Below, in pieces: positions 12,778-25,100 of a stretch of DNA of 64,000 nt. The stretch lies in the NCBI GenBank assembly GCA_935421135.1, contig OW285192.1:4383501-4447500 (forward strand), read 5' to 3'. The DNA comes from Bugulina stolonifera (lineage: Eukaryota > Bryozoa > Gymnolaemata > Cheilostomatida > Bugulidae). The translations under genes were made by a program, and so were the position numbers. A model generated the notes under the pieces. That model made no database searches and had not been told where the DNA came from. It was given only the letters and a program-made list of their open reading frames with translations. The stretch's first letter is position 1. Each line of letters opens with the position of its first letter.

Positions 12778-13544
12778 TTATATAAACATGTAAATTTATT
12801 CAAATCAAGTTTGCATGTAAACACACATATAGGCCTACATTGTACGTGTTGGTAAATAAATGCTGACGCTGTCATTAATAAAGCAGCAGCACATGGGAGC
12901 AAAATTAATAACATGTTCTCTCTATCATGGATGTCAACATGCAACAGAATACCAAGATTGTTGTCATTATGACCACATAGACCACATCGTGATCGATACT
13001 GTAAATAAGTACCCACTGATCTGCGCTCCAGAATATGCCAGTGGTTTACTCCTCCATTATAATTTACACTAAGACTGCAATGATATTTTCTTCATGTACA
13101 TAAAAATATTGCTGTGTATAAAAATATTACAGTATAATCAAGTAAAGGAATTCCCCAGCACTGAGTTAATGTTCGCTTCCGTGCTTAAATTTCTAGCATA
13201 ACATTCAACAATCACCTTATGAGTTGACGTCCATTTTTAACAACAATGGAAGAGCTTTACTGTCAGTCTAGTAATACTACATTGGTCTCTAGGTCTAGCT
13301 AGTGCTATCAGTGTTATACTGTCAGTACAAGCAACTCTACCCCATAAATACATCATATCTTATCATTCAGAGGATAAAATGGTTGCCTTGAATGTCAACT
13401 CTCCACTGTCTGTAATTCTATCAAAGTATAGCAATACAATCGAATGATATTTATTTTATTGTCAATTGAACTGTTAAAAGAATTGACAGTTTTTTTGCTG
13501 AAGCATTTAGGTAATATTATAGAATATGGATGTATGGTAGGGTA

Positions 13545-14190
13545 TGAGTATAGTAATGTGGTGAAGTGGACATTTCATCGCTGACGTTGCATATGTATAT
13601 ATTTGTATAAATTGTATCTCATTGCATGAATTTAACATGCCGAGTCCCTGCTCAATTGTAAACTTTTATGTATTATGTGAAATGGTAACCTTTTATAATG
13701 CTTTCCATTGTATACCTGACCTAAGAGGACGACCTTAGGTAGGTCGGTCCTCGGATATTTGACAGTTTGTATTATTTCACAATACTTGTGAGATCGACTG
13801 ACGGTTGTCCTTTTGCCGGAAGCCACCGGAAGCAGATTTTGTACATGTAGATAAATAGCGATATTTTTTTATGCAGTTCAGTTGTCTGCTGGAGCTCAAT
13901 AAAGCCCCATCTATATTCTATAATAATGACATTGGAGTTATCTCTTCTGAGCTAGCAGACTCTTAGCCAAGGTACATCAGGACTAACAGCCAGAGACTAG
14001 GTACATACATGACTACATATACATGATAGGGCACTCTGACCTATGGGTCAGCACTCACGCACAGCATAGCTAGTCAACTACATGTAGGTCATCTCACACT
14101 CAGTACATGTAATAAGGGCGAGATCAATTATAGACCACTCTTGATTCTCTCCTGTGCTCGTACCTCGTACCTGCACGCTCAAAATATGAC
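13545..14190 (+). mobile_element. LTR-like sequence, family B, copy 2
   Basis: Related to 4855-5350: it shares CCGGAAGC..CCGGAAGCAGATTTT, GAGCTCAATAAAG, GACCTATGGGTCAGCACTCAC and CCACTCTTGATTCTCTCC. Ends are not defined. The different surroundings suggest an insertion separate from that in unit 1. Confidence 0.5.
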
Positions 14191-16190
14191 AGTAATATTA
14201 GTATGAGCATATAAAAAACAATGTGTATCAACTGGTAGATTATGAGCAGAAATACCAGAAATACTCTAGTTGTTATTTCAAGCTTCACGTGTAATATATA
14301 GAATCACAATGATGATTTGGTATTACTTGTCATAAAACTTTGTTATTGCCCTTACATTGTACCAAATTTTCTATGTCATTATTATATTACTCTAATAGCC
14401 TTGCGCCATAAATGATGATTTCCAGGTAGTTTCTTATGTAAACTTAACTCAACTTCGGTAGAGAAAATATAAGATAATTTTTGTTATCAGTTGAACACCA
14501 AAAATAAAGTAATGCAACACCATGTGATATGACAGGTGCCCTAGTTGCTGAGCATATAGTACATACTTGCATACCATCGTATAGTTACAAATGATTATTG
14601 CTTCACATTGTGTTATCCTTCTATGGAGAAACTGAAGCGAAGCAGTTTAACAACACCGAGAATTAAACAAAGTTATGCCATTTTAAGCATTCTGTTTCAA
14701 GTGCAAAACTTAGGGAAAGAATGTTTATGCCCAGTATTTGTATAATTAATAATTATGTAATAGTGAATACTGTACTACTTTTATCGGCAAATGAAGTCGA
14801 CCGTGTAACCCTTACAATTATAGTATGACTATGCTGCTACAGTATCCTCTGCTAGTACTCTGTTGGCCATATGTAGCTCCTTTCAGGGATTTATCCATTC
14901 ATTTTATTTTTTCATCTATTAGAAATAACTAAAAGAAATCATAAAGTAACTTATTAATGTGAACCCTATAATTGGAGTTGCCCTCCCTGTGTGTAGAAAA
15001 TGTGAGATGACAACTCCAATCAAATGGTTGGTATAAATCATAACTACATGTATATCACTTAAAAGTGCACCATGAAGGTTCGGCTACGCTGGAGACCGTG
15101 AGCTGGCTCAGTTGTTCTTCAGCCTGACCCCACTGGCTAGGCATAGTGCCAGCCTATCAGCTTATGTTCAAAAATTCAGCAATTGGTGTCGTGGTATTTG
15201 ATATTTAGCCATTTAAAGCTAGAGAACAAATTTTAATTGTCTTTACTATCATTTTTCCTGTGCACTTAATCATGATTATTGTAGTATATAGTTTTCTGTT
15301 AAAGGCAGTAGAATAGCATCTAACACATAGTAAGAAAATAAATTTGCGACTGTTTGAAAATTTCAGTTAGAAACGGGACGTTCTGAAAGCGTTTGGACCC
15401 CAAACTCCATACGAATGTTTTTAGAACGTCCTTTTTCTAACTGACATTTTCGAAATGCTCCTCTACCTACAGTATGAAAAACTTTGCCCATTGCGTGAGA
15501 TTAAGTTCTAATGAAAAGGTTGAAATTTGGGGAAAAAATAAACATTTATATAAATAATTTCCTTAATTTGTAGAAATGCTGCCTAAATTGTATATTAATG
15601 ATACAGATCATTCTTTATGATTTGTTTATTATTGACAAGAGAAGAGATAAAATAAAATAATAATTTTCAAAAGCCTGTGGCTATCCTACCTTATGAGTTT
15701 ACAAGCAGAAAAAACTCAATTTAAAAAAAAAACAGCATAAATTGTGGCAGTGTAAAAATAAATAACTTAATCAGCTAAATAAACAAATAAATCTACCAGT
15801 CTCTAGAGAAATATATAATCTATCTAACTTCGATGATGAATTTAGGAGAATTATTTTGATATGCAAAATGTATAAATCGATGTGAATATCATCACAATCT
15901 AAATACTGAATTCTAGGCAGCTTCCAGTATGGTGAAATATCAATTGCGTATGAAGGAGTTATACTTTCTTAGCATACAAAGACAATTAATGCAGTGATAT
16001 CCAAAAACAATTCTTCAACATTATGCCAAAATACAATGTTTATACTTCATAAGTCAATAAAAATATAAGTCCAGTCAAATATACATTGTAATCAGAATCA
16101 TTAGTTACACTATCACAGAGCGCTAATAAACTTATCATCTTAAATTTCCGCATATATATATTACATGTACATATAGTTCTATAAAAACAG
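14190..16190. other. Gene-free interval
   Basis: AT-rich and without a supported exon. An imperfect inverted repeat at about 15345-15470 (arms around CAGTTAGAAACGGGACGTTCT and AGAACGTCCTTTTTCTAACTG) looks like a small foldback element. Nothing else was recognised. Confidence 0.4.
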
Positions 16191-16194
16191 TTAT

Positions 16195-19100
16195 TTACAC
16201 AAAATTTGCTACACCGTAGCGATTGGTGTGTGGGGCAAGGTACACTCTAGACCCATAGCCTTGTGATTTGCGACGGTGACTTTTTCTGAAAGCATTTTTC
16301 TTCATAGAACTAAATCTATCTTTAACAGACTCCACGACAGACACTGGAAGGCGTTCTGTCTCTCTGTGTAGTACATACTGACAGAAACACATACCCTGTC
16401 AACAAAAACAAATACCCTGTCAACAAATACAAATACCCTGTCAACAAATACAAATACCCTATCAACAAATACAAATACCCTGTCAACAAATACACATACC
16501 CTGTCAACAAATACATATACCCTATCAAGAGGATGCGCATACCTGATCAACTTTGTAGATAGCTGATAATATTTCCAAAAGAAAAATGCAAACTATTGCA
16601 AGAACGCGCTCTGTATTCACCCAAAAACCTCACCAATACTCAATAGCTTCCAAAGACCCTAATGATATCTCAAATAAGTTGATAATACTGTGTATATTAT
16701 TACACAAGATCTCTTACCTTCTGACGGTGGTCCTTCTCCTCTACATATGGCAGTTTGTTTCTAGTGAGAGCTTCAAAATAATCCCATTCAAACTTTTTAG
16801 TGAGCGTATTTACACGTTTCTAAAATAAACAGACGGCAGTAGAAAGTAGGTCACTGTACATGTACACATACTGTAGAAAGTAGGTCACTGTACATGTACA
16901 CATACTGAAAGAAGTAGGTCACTGTACATGTACATATACTGTAAGAGGTAGGTCACTGAACATGTACACATACTGTAGAAAGTAAGTTGTTGTACATGCA
17001 CTTAGTAACCTAACTGTACTTAGTGGTAACTGTTTTAAATATTTTCATATACGGAATATTGTACGTAAATAATTATGTGGATACACTATACTGTATATTA
17101 CTGCTGTTATGCTGCAGGTACATGTACATTGTTTTTAGTGCTCATTACGTATTGTGCAGAACTGCGACAGCTAAGCGTCATAACATAAAAAAACTGCCAA
17201 TCTTACCATTATCTTATCTAGTTTGAGGGTGGTGCTCTCCCCGTTTCCTAGAAAACTTGATTTACTGGAAGCAGACCCGTTTATTCTCGTCATGGTGTCA
17301 TGTACATGACAATATAGTGTTTGCTGTAACATAGTAGAGTAGGTTGTTAACCTGACAGATAACAGACTTGACACACACCTGACACTCACCTGACACCTAT
17401 CTCACACACCTGACACCTATCTCACACACCTGACACTTATCTCACACACCTGACACCTATCTCACACACCTGACACCTACCTCACTCACCTGACACCTAT
17501 TTCACACACCTGACACCTATTTCACACACCTGACACCTACCTCACACACCTGACACTTATCTCACACACCTGACACCTATCTCACACACCTGACACCTAT
17601 CTCACTCACCTGACACCTATTTCACACATCTGACACCTATTTCCCACACCTGACACCTATCTCACACACCTGGCACTCACCTGACATAACTCAAAGTTGT
17701 AGTATATAAAGTATAGGTGGATCTTAGCCGAACATGACCAGTACGCTCTCTGACAGTGCAGAACTAAGTTGGTTTCCCTGAACTTTTTATTTAATTCTTC
17801 TACTTTAATTCTATATTTCAAATATTTCTAAAATAAAGAGTAAACCATTTTATGGATCTCACATTATACAGTGCAGATCAGTTGAAAACTATTACGAATA
17901 TGGTCAACAGTAAACAGTAATAATGTCTGCTGGACGCTGCAAGAGAATGACATGTCATCAGTATACAATGCATTAGTCTTCAATCACAATCAGCACAGAA
18001 AACTAGATTCTAGAGAGAATCTGCTCGCTACATGACTGCTGTCACTATATGGCTGCTGTCGCTACATGCCTGCTATCACTATATGGCTGCTGTCGCTATA
18101 TGCCTGCTATCACTATATTGCTGCTGTCACTATATGACTGCTGTCACTATATGGCTGCTGTCGCTACATGACTACTGTAGACAGTGCCTGAGAGACATTA
18201 CTAATGCTTGCCAATTATTGGTCATTCTTGAAGCATATTAGGAGAGGTTGTCTGCTCTTACTAAGGTAGAATATTATGAATCTACAGTGAGTTATACAGG
18301 ATTCCAAGCCTTGATTACTAACTGCTTACGTGGAGCAAGTGTAAGACAACTCACATAGTTAACTAGATGCACCAGAACAGCCACCATAACTGCAGCAACT
18401 GCTGCCGGAATGAAGAATATTAAGATGATAAAGCTCCAAAATATGCTGCCTGAGATGTTCTCGTCTTCTGCTTGGTGGTGTTGTAGTGCTCCTGCAGGTA
18501 AAACATGACAATTGTTAATATCATCAACTGTTTATCTCTCCTGATGTTAGTCAGCAAAAATTGAACACATTGAAGTAAAAGAAAATGATGAAAAGCAGTC
18601 TGCATTCGACTGCAGATTTGAGGAGTTTTCGCCTGGAAATTTGAACATCTTGGAATTTCAAATAATGCTTTTGGTCAAAAGAAACTTTAATAGATTTCAC
18701 CCACTCCCCTACCTATACTAACATCGATTGATTTGCATCCATAAAGCAGGGTAATTGTGAAAGTTTCAATCTATCATTTGCTGTAAACTACTTAGCATGA
18801 AACGTGCTCATACTAAATTTATTCGCTCTGAGAAATGTTGAGCTCCAAAAGCAAACTCAATTTAGTAGCAATCAAAGTAGCTGTGGAGGTTGTTGTTGTC
18901 GTTGTTTACTACTATTCTACAGTTAGGTACTGAAAATGGTTACTTTTTCTTTAATAGCAATAGGTAAGTATTTCTATGACTCGGATCTACTGACCTACTA
19001 CGAGAAACCAGAGAGAGATGGTAATGGCTGCAGTCACCACCATTGTAGTGAGCAGAAGACAAGGAAGTGAGCACTCTACAGATTTCTGGAAGAATGTAAC

Positions 19101-22100
19101 TCTGGAAGCCTCAGTCAGGCTCACCAGAATCTCCTCAAACTCTGAATCAGTCACCTGAAAAGAGGAGAGAGAGAAATGAACGACATTAATTTACAATATT
19201 TATGCTATGTTAACGTAAGCATCAGAAAGGAAATACATGTACATATCAGTTTATAAAGTTCAAACATGTATTGAAAAAAAGGTGGAACGCACCTGTAACC
19301 CCCGTTTTGTGAGAGCCGATGGAGCGCGGTGCTGAGGATCAGGTCTAGGGCATAATATATTACTCTGGGGACAGTAGGTAGCCCAGAATCCCATTTCTTC
19401 ATCAGAAGGAATTTCATACTTTGTGTATTTGCAAGCTGTGACTCTCTTGATAACAGCACCATTTGGATAGTCTGTAGATAGAGATAAACATACACCATGT
19501 TTAGTTATGTACTCAGATTGCTATACATGGTCTCCTATGTCGCCAATATGACGTGAGTAAGTAACTCATGAAACACTATCGTCACCGAAAGTGATGGGGT
19601 TGAATAAATCCCGTCATTAGGTGTATACCAAGCATACTAGAGACGAGTAGCCCGGGTTCCACATCCTCTGAAAGATGAGTGAAATTGTTTGCTATAGCCT
19701 ATATTCATAGCCTAAGTTCCATGGGCAATACCCCAAACATTTGGCAGGTTATCCACACAGGAAACTTATTGTACACATCTACATCACTATAACAGCCGTA
19801 AGATGTAATTGCATATGCATTACTAATCTGCTGCAGCCAATGGCTACAGAAGGAGGTAATGAGCGAATAATCTCACGCATGTGTCTAGCATGATGTCTAG
19901 CATGATGTCTAGTCGTCTTCAACTTACTGGTTGGTTCTTTAACAGTTACTGAATGCTGGTCTGTTGCTGAGTTGTGATTGGTCACGTCTGTTTTGATGCT
20001 AGGAGATACAGTTCTACTATTGGAGTTTTCAATGGGTGGAGCTGATGGTTTGAGAGACTCATCTTCTTTGGTCGGCATAGCTAGAATGGTAAACAATCAT
20101 CATGGGTATCTGCGTTGCATGCCGACACAATGACAACAATCAGAACACAATGCCATGGATTGAAACTGGAATTCATAACCACAATTAATATGGTTAAAAA
20201 ATTTTATTAATATTTAAGCATATTCAAAATATAATTTCCAATAATTGAGCATAATTAATAATTACATTACTCAGCACATTACATGATTCATCACAACCTA
20301 TGACTCATTATTTCACATGATATAATGCATTGTTACTTCACTCCTATCATCACATGACATGACACGTGACATGACTTGTAATTTCACATGACACATTACA
20401 TGAATCATCACATCGCATGAGTCATTGCATCAAATGACTCATCACTATGTGGCTCATCATCACATGACTCGCCGCATTACATGACTCATATAAAATGACT
20501 CATCATCGCATGACTCACTGCATCATATTATTCATCATCACATGACTAATCACTGAACAAGACCGATTAGATAAACCAACCTGAAGAAAGGAGCCTTGTG
20601 AGTCTCTCAATACAGCCGTGGTCCGTGACGTAGAATATTTTGGGTAGTTTGAGCAGACTAGCAGGCAGCTCCACATCAGGCAACACAAGGAGCACAAGTT
20701 TATTCTTCTTTTCCTCCTGTGAATAAAAAGCAGCATACATATAAATACACACTGCAAATGTATTACATACATGTATATGTATATGGATGTATAATATGTA
20801 CACTCAATGCATCATCATCATCATTGTGGTATTAACTCCAAATGGCATAACTATCATCTCTGATTGGACATCGGCATAGTTCTACAAACAGTAACTCCAG
20901 CAACAGCCCAAAAACACATAAATACGCTTAAAACAACAAAATACATATTTTATTTGTTTATTCATTGTAACAACAACAACATGAGTAGTGAACGTCAAAT
21001 TATGCAAAAATTAAGAGTCATTTCCACCTACCTCTGGTAATGCACTATAAGCTATAGTCTCAAACTGTGGGAGATCATTTTCTACAAACTCCTGACTGCA
21101 TAGAAGGACCGTTCTTTGAGCTAGAGCTAAGGCTAGCATCAAATTCTGAGTGTGAGAGAGATCTGATTTAAAATCTCTTTCGTTAGTCATGACCTTGAGG
21201 TCATGAGGACTACAAACCAACAGAAAGTAAGTTAACATCGCTTGGCCAATAGGAAGTAAGGTAACATTTCCTGCTGATTAATTAGAGATAATAGCCTACA
21301 ATCTACATTTAATTGATTCTATTCATACTTGTTTAACATAACAACATGTAGAATGTATTATACTGTAACTTAGCCTAATTATAATTACACCTACACGTAC
21401 ATCTGCATTGAGCTACATCGTACAATGTAGAGAATAATATGTCTGATCATGTTATTACTTATTAGTAATTAGAGATATTCTCTTGGAATACACAAAAGAT
21501 ATGCAGAGAAGTTTGTAAAGTGGGAGATTTCGGATAGCAAATGAGATGTATACGTTGTGTTACTGCACCCTCCACATTGTACTTGTATGTTATGTATTCG
21601 AAATGCACGGTTTTATTGCAAGTTATGTACCAATCAAATAGTGCTGTCTGTATGACTGAGTCAGATAAATGTTATGTACATGTACATACTCAGGTATGTG
21701 TATATGCAAATATAATCACATGCCTGGGTAATACATGTACATGTATGTAGGCCTACATATTATACATTGTACATGTATATTTTATAAATTTCTATATACA
21801 TGTACATATACGTACATATTATACATGTATGTATGTATGTATGTACATGTATATTGGTGAGTATGCAGTGCGCTTACACTTTAAATTTGGCTGGCATTGC
21901 CTGATGGGAAGAGAAAAGAGAGAGCATAACTCCCTTGACTACAGGGTGTAACAATGATCATAAGAAGATAATATGTAAAGAATGCGACTACAATGGAATT
22001 GTAATAACATTATTCTACATCGCTAGTGGTTATGCAGCAGCCTCCAGGTCTTCTAACTGCCACAAGAAGAACAGCAAGCAAATTCAGCATTCACATATTA

Positions 22101-25100
22101 TGCTGTATAATTCACACAAGGATTACTAACGGGTTCAACGATTCAAACCATGAAATGTCTGTAAATTGCTCCAAATTTTACCATTTACTAGTTTTTCGCT
22201 CTGCTCTGCCCCCATACTACACCTTTATGCATGTGATTTGTGTAGCTAATCAAGTTATTTTGTGTTTTGGAAAATAAACGTTAATATAAGGCAAAGATAG
22301 TGGAGGGAAAGACATGCAACTCAGCCTCAAAAATGTCCCTCAAACGCCGACAAAAGTTTAACCAATCACGTTAGCTAAAACTTAAAATCCCCCATTTATT
22401 AGTCAACCAATCAGAATTATGTCCTCAGAAAGTACAATGCCTATACTCTTCTTGCTCACACTCACTGTTCATTGGTTCAATGGTTGGTGTTCGGAGTCAG
22501 AGAGACAAAGAGTTACATTAAGTAGCACATCTTTCTTTCCATCATCATTGGGTACAGTATATTATAATATTATATCGACAACTTTCTAAGCCCATCCAGT
22601 GGACCTATTATAGCACTGGAGGGAGGAGTTTAATGCAGCAAACAGACGGAACTATCGGCAACATTAAGAGCCAATGAGAGTAGAGCACATAAGACGATAT
22701 ACGTAAGGCAATGACGTAAGGCAATGACGTAAGGCAATGACTTGAGCACGTGCACCAACCGCAGCCAATCACCACGCATCACATCGTACATATCTACAAG
22801 TTACGCTAGGAGTATAAATAAGAATGGAAGCCAGCTACAAACACAAGACACTGTAGCGGATAGCGAATGACAATCAAAGAAATTGAATTACGTATAAAGA
22901 TAAGCGGGGATGAAACAAGAACAGCTGGGTTTATCATGGAGAAAATGTAAGCTTTACAATGGACGGTTTGGACAAATAATAGCAAATTGATTACGTATCT
23001 ACCTGTCCATGATACTAGATTTAGAGAACAAAGCAATACAGTGTATTATCTTGGGAAATATGGAGTCATAGCAACAGGACATGTGACCTACATAAAGGTA
23101 AGTATACATTCCTATAGCATGAGGTCCTACAATGCATTTACATGTACTAATAACATACATTGGGTGGTGTTTGCAACTCTACGCAACATTGGTGAGTACA
23201 GTACAGGACTTTCAGTAACTATTCTGGGAGTTGCCTTGCCTTGGGCAGCTAAAACTAGTCAGGGGAGGTAATTCTACTATGGAGAGAGAAGCATAGGCCT
23301 AGTTCAAATTATTGGAGGGCATTGCTAATGGATTCATCCTGCATTGCAGATTAGTAAGTCATAGCTAGGAGTTGTCCTATCTTATGTATTAGTAAGTGAC
23401 ATGCATGTAGGAGTAATCTTCTCTCGTGTAGCATACTTGGGAGTTATGTTATTATATCTCGTAGGCTCACCTGTTTTCCAGTTGAGAGACGTAATGCTCC
23501 ACCTGGTCTTGATCCTCTGCGTTGGAAGAATGGTAGATGAAGACGTGGCAATGATCTTCAGACTTGAGAGGGGGCGGACCATCGGCCAGGTGTGCGTCAT
23601 CTTCCTCGTGACAACCAGCTGACATGTTGTCTTCAGAGTCACTTCCTGTGAAGTTATATCAATGGAGTTAATAGGAAACATTCCGAGAACATAAAATTTT
23701 GAAGCAAAATAAGTGAACTCTTCCGAGTAGCATCTGACACTATAGTGGAACGCGCAGTAAGCATATCCGTACCAAAAATGTAACACAAATGTGAAACTAA
23801 ACATACCAACATATATTTTATGTGTACGAGAGCAAACCATACTGTAAACTGAAGACACTGACAACATTAAGCTATTTGTACAGACGTGGACAACCCAACA
23901 GCTAAACCTACGCAATGTGAGATAATATTATTCTAGCTGGACAAAGACAAGGTTCAAACTAGGAAGTTACACATGGAGCTCAGTATCACTTTTAATACTC
24001 TTGAGAGTGTCCTAACGAACTTATCGAGGGAGATAACTTATAATATGTATCAATTTCTGGACTAACATTAAGTAGACCTAATAAGAAAAAAATAACATAA
24101 TTGAGGAATCTGACTACGCTTTAGTTGTATGGTACTAAGGCTACAGAGATTTCATCTAGTCGACCTAATCACCTAATTTTGATAAATAATACGGAATAAC
24201 TAACATGCACATGTATGGTGCTCATGTACATTGTAGGCCTGCATTGTACATGTAAATGTACCAGATTGCGAATTTTTTACACTAGTAAGAGTAGGTGAGT
24301 TAATAGACATCGGGTACAACATGTAGGGGTACAATAAGTAGTTAGTAGCAACGCCAATAATAGCTAGTGACGAGCATCTAGTAGGCTATTTTACTACCAT
24401 TATCGGTTGGACTATTGGCCTCTGAGGCAGTCACATTGCCCTGTAGACATATATCCCCACCGTCTGCATAATAGTCTATATCAATAAACACACAGAGATA
24501 AGCTGTTGAGAGAATATTATGGAATACTAATGGTGACATTGGAACAGGAGTTGTCTGCTCTGCTCTGGTAAGCAATCCACTATATTATTACTAGAGGTTC
24601 AATATAAAAATGTTGGAAAAATGAAAAGTATTAGTTAGATTGGGATAAAAACTACAACACCACTTCGGTTAACAATCTAATTTTCCATAATATCATATAC
24701 ATTTGAAATATAGTATGTTGCGTTTAGAGGTGTTATTCCATTGATAAGAACGTATTTAAATATTTAAATAACTAAGCTATGCAGTGTTAAAGCAGAAATG
24801 ATACGTGTACAGTTAAGTAATTTACCGATCACATCCAATATATCGTCACTGACTGTATAGGGAAGACAAATAAGGGATATGATACAATAATTTCAAAAGT
24901 AATTATGTGCATAGAACATCGGCATCGCAGTATTAAAATAAACAATATCAACAATGAGCCTGTTTTAAATGCAAGGTAACCAATCTATTTATACTAAAAT
25001 GTAGTAGACATGCATGTGTTTTGTGTGCCGTACAGTGTGAATGATTGAAGTTCACATGAGTACAAGTATAACATGAGGGAGAATCTACAATATCTAGTGC

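Larger units (their letters stand above)
7424..13060. repeat. Tandem duplication unit 2
   Basis: Second unit, matching 1-4650 with an offset of about 7477 bases at the 3' end of the gene and 7513 at its start. It includes the copy 2 gene and its promoter, and is interrupted by the LTR-like insertion at 12027-12777. Confidence 0.8.
20581..23645 (-). other. TIR domain, exons 3-5 of the gene above
   Basis: The domain is split by introns inside box 1 to box 2 (phase 2) and before the KNKLVLLVLPDV strand (phase 0). Order of blocks: aromatic/hydrophobic strand VFIYHSS, acidic helix DQDQVEHYVSQLEN, ERDF loop, helix LMLALALAQ, strand TVLLCS, helix containing QFE. About 130 residues, the normal TIR length. 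No death domain, SAM, Ig or LRR repeat was found beside it. Confidence 0.8.

Noticed and set aside
16302..16550. VFVDRV-repeat and LLTGYLY-repeat frames on the minus strand
   Set aside because: Read-through of the 21-bp minisatellite upstream of the last TIR-gene exon.
24402..24450. Extra exon of the TIR gene (GNVTASEANSPTDN)
   Set aside because: Its entry phase creates a stop when joined to exon 2. Direct joining of exons 2 and 3 is in phase.
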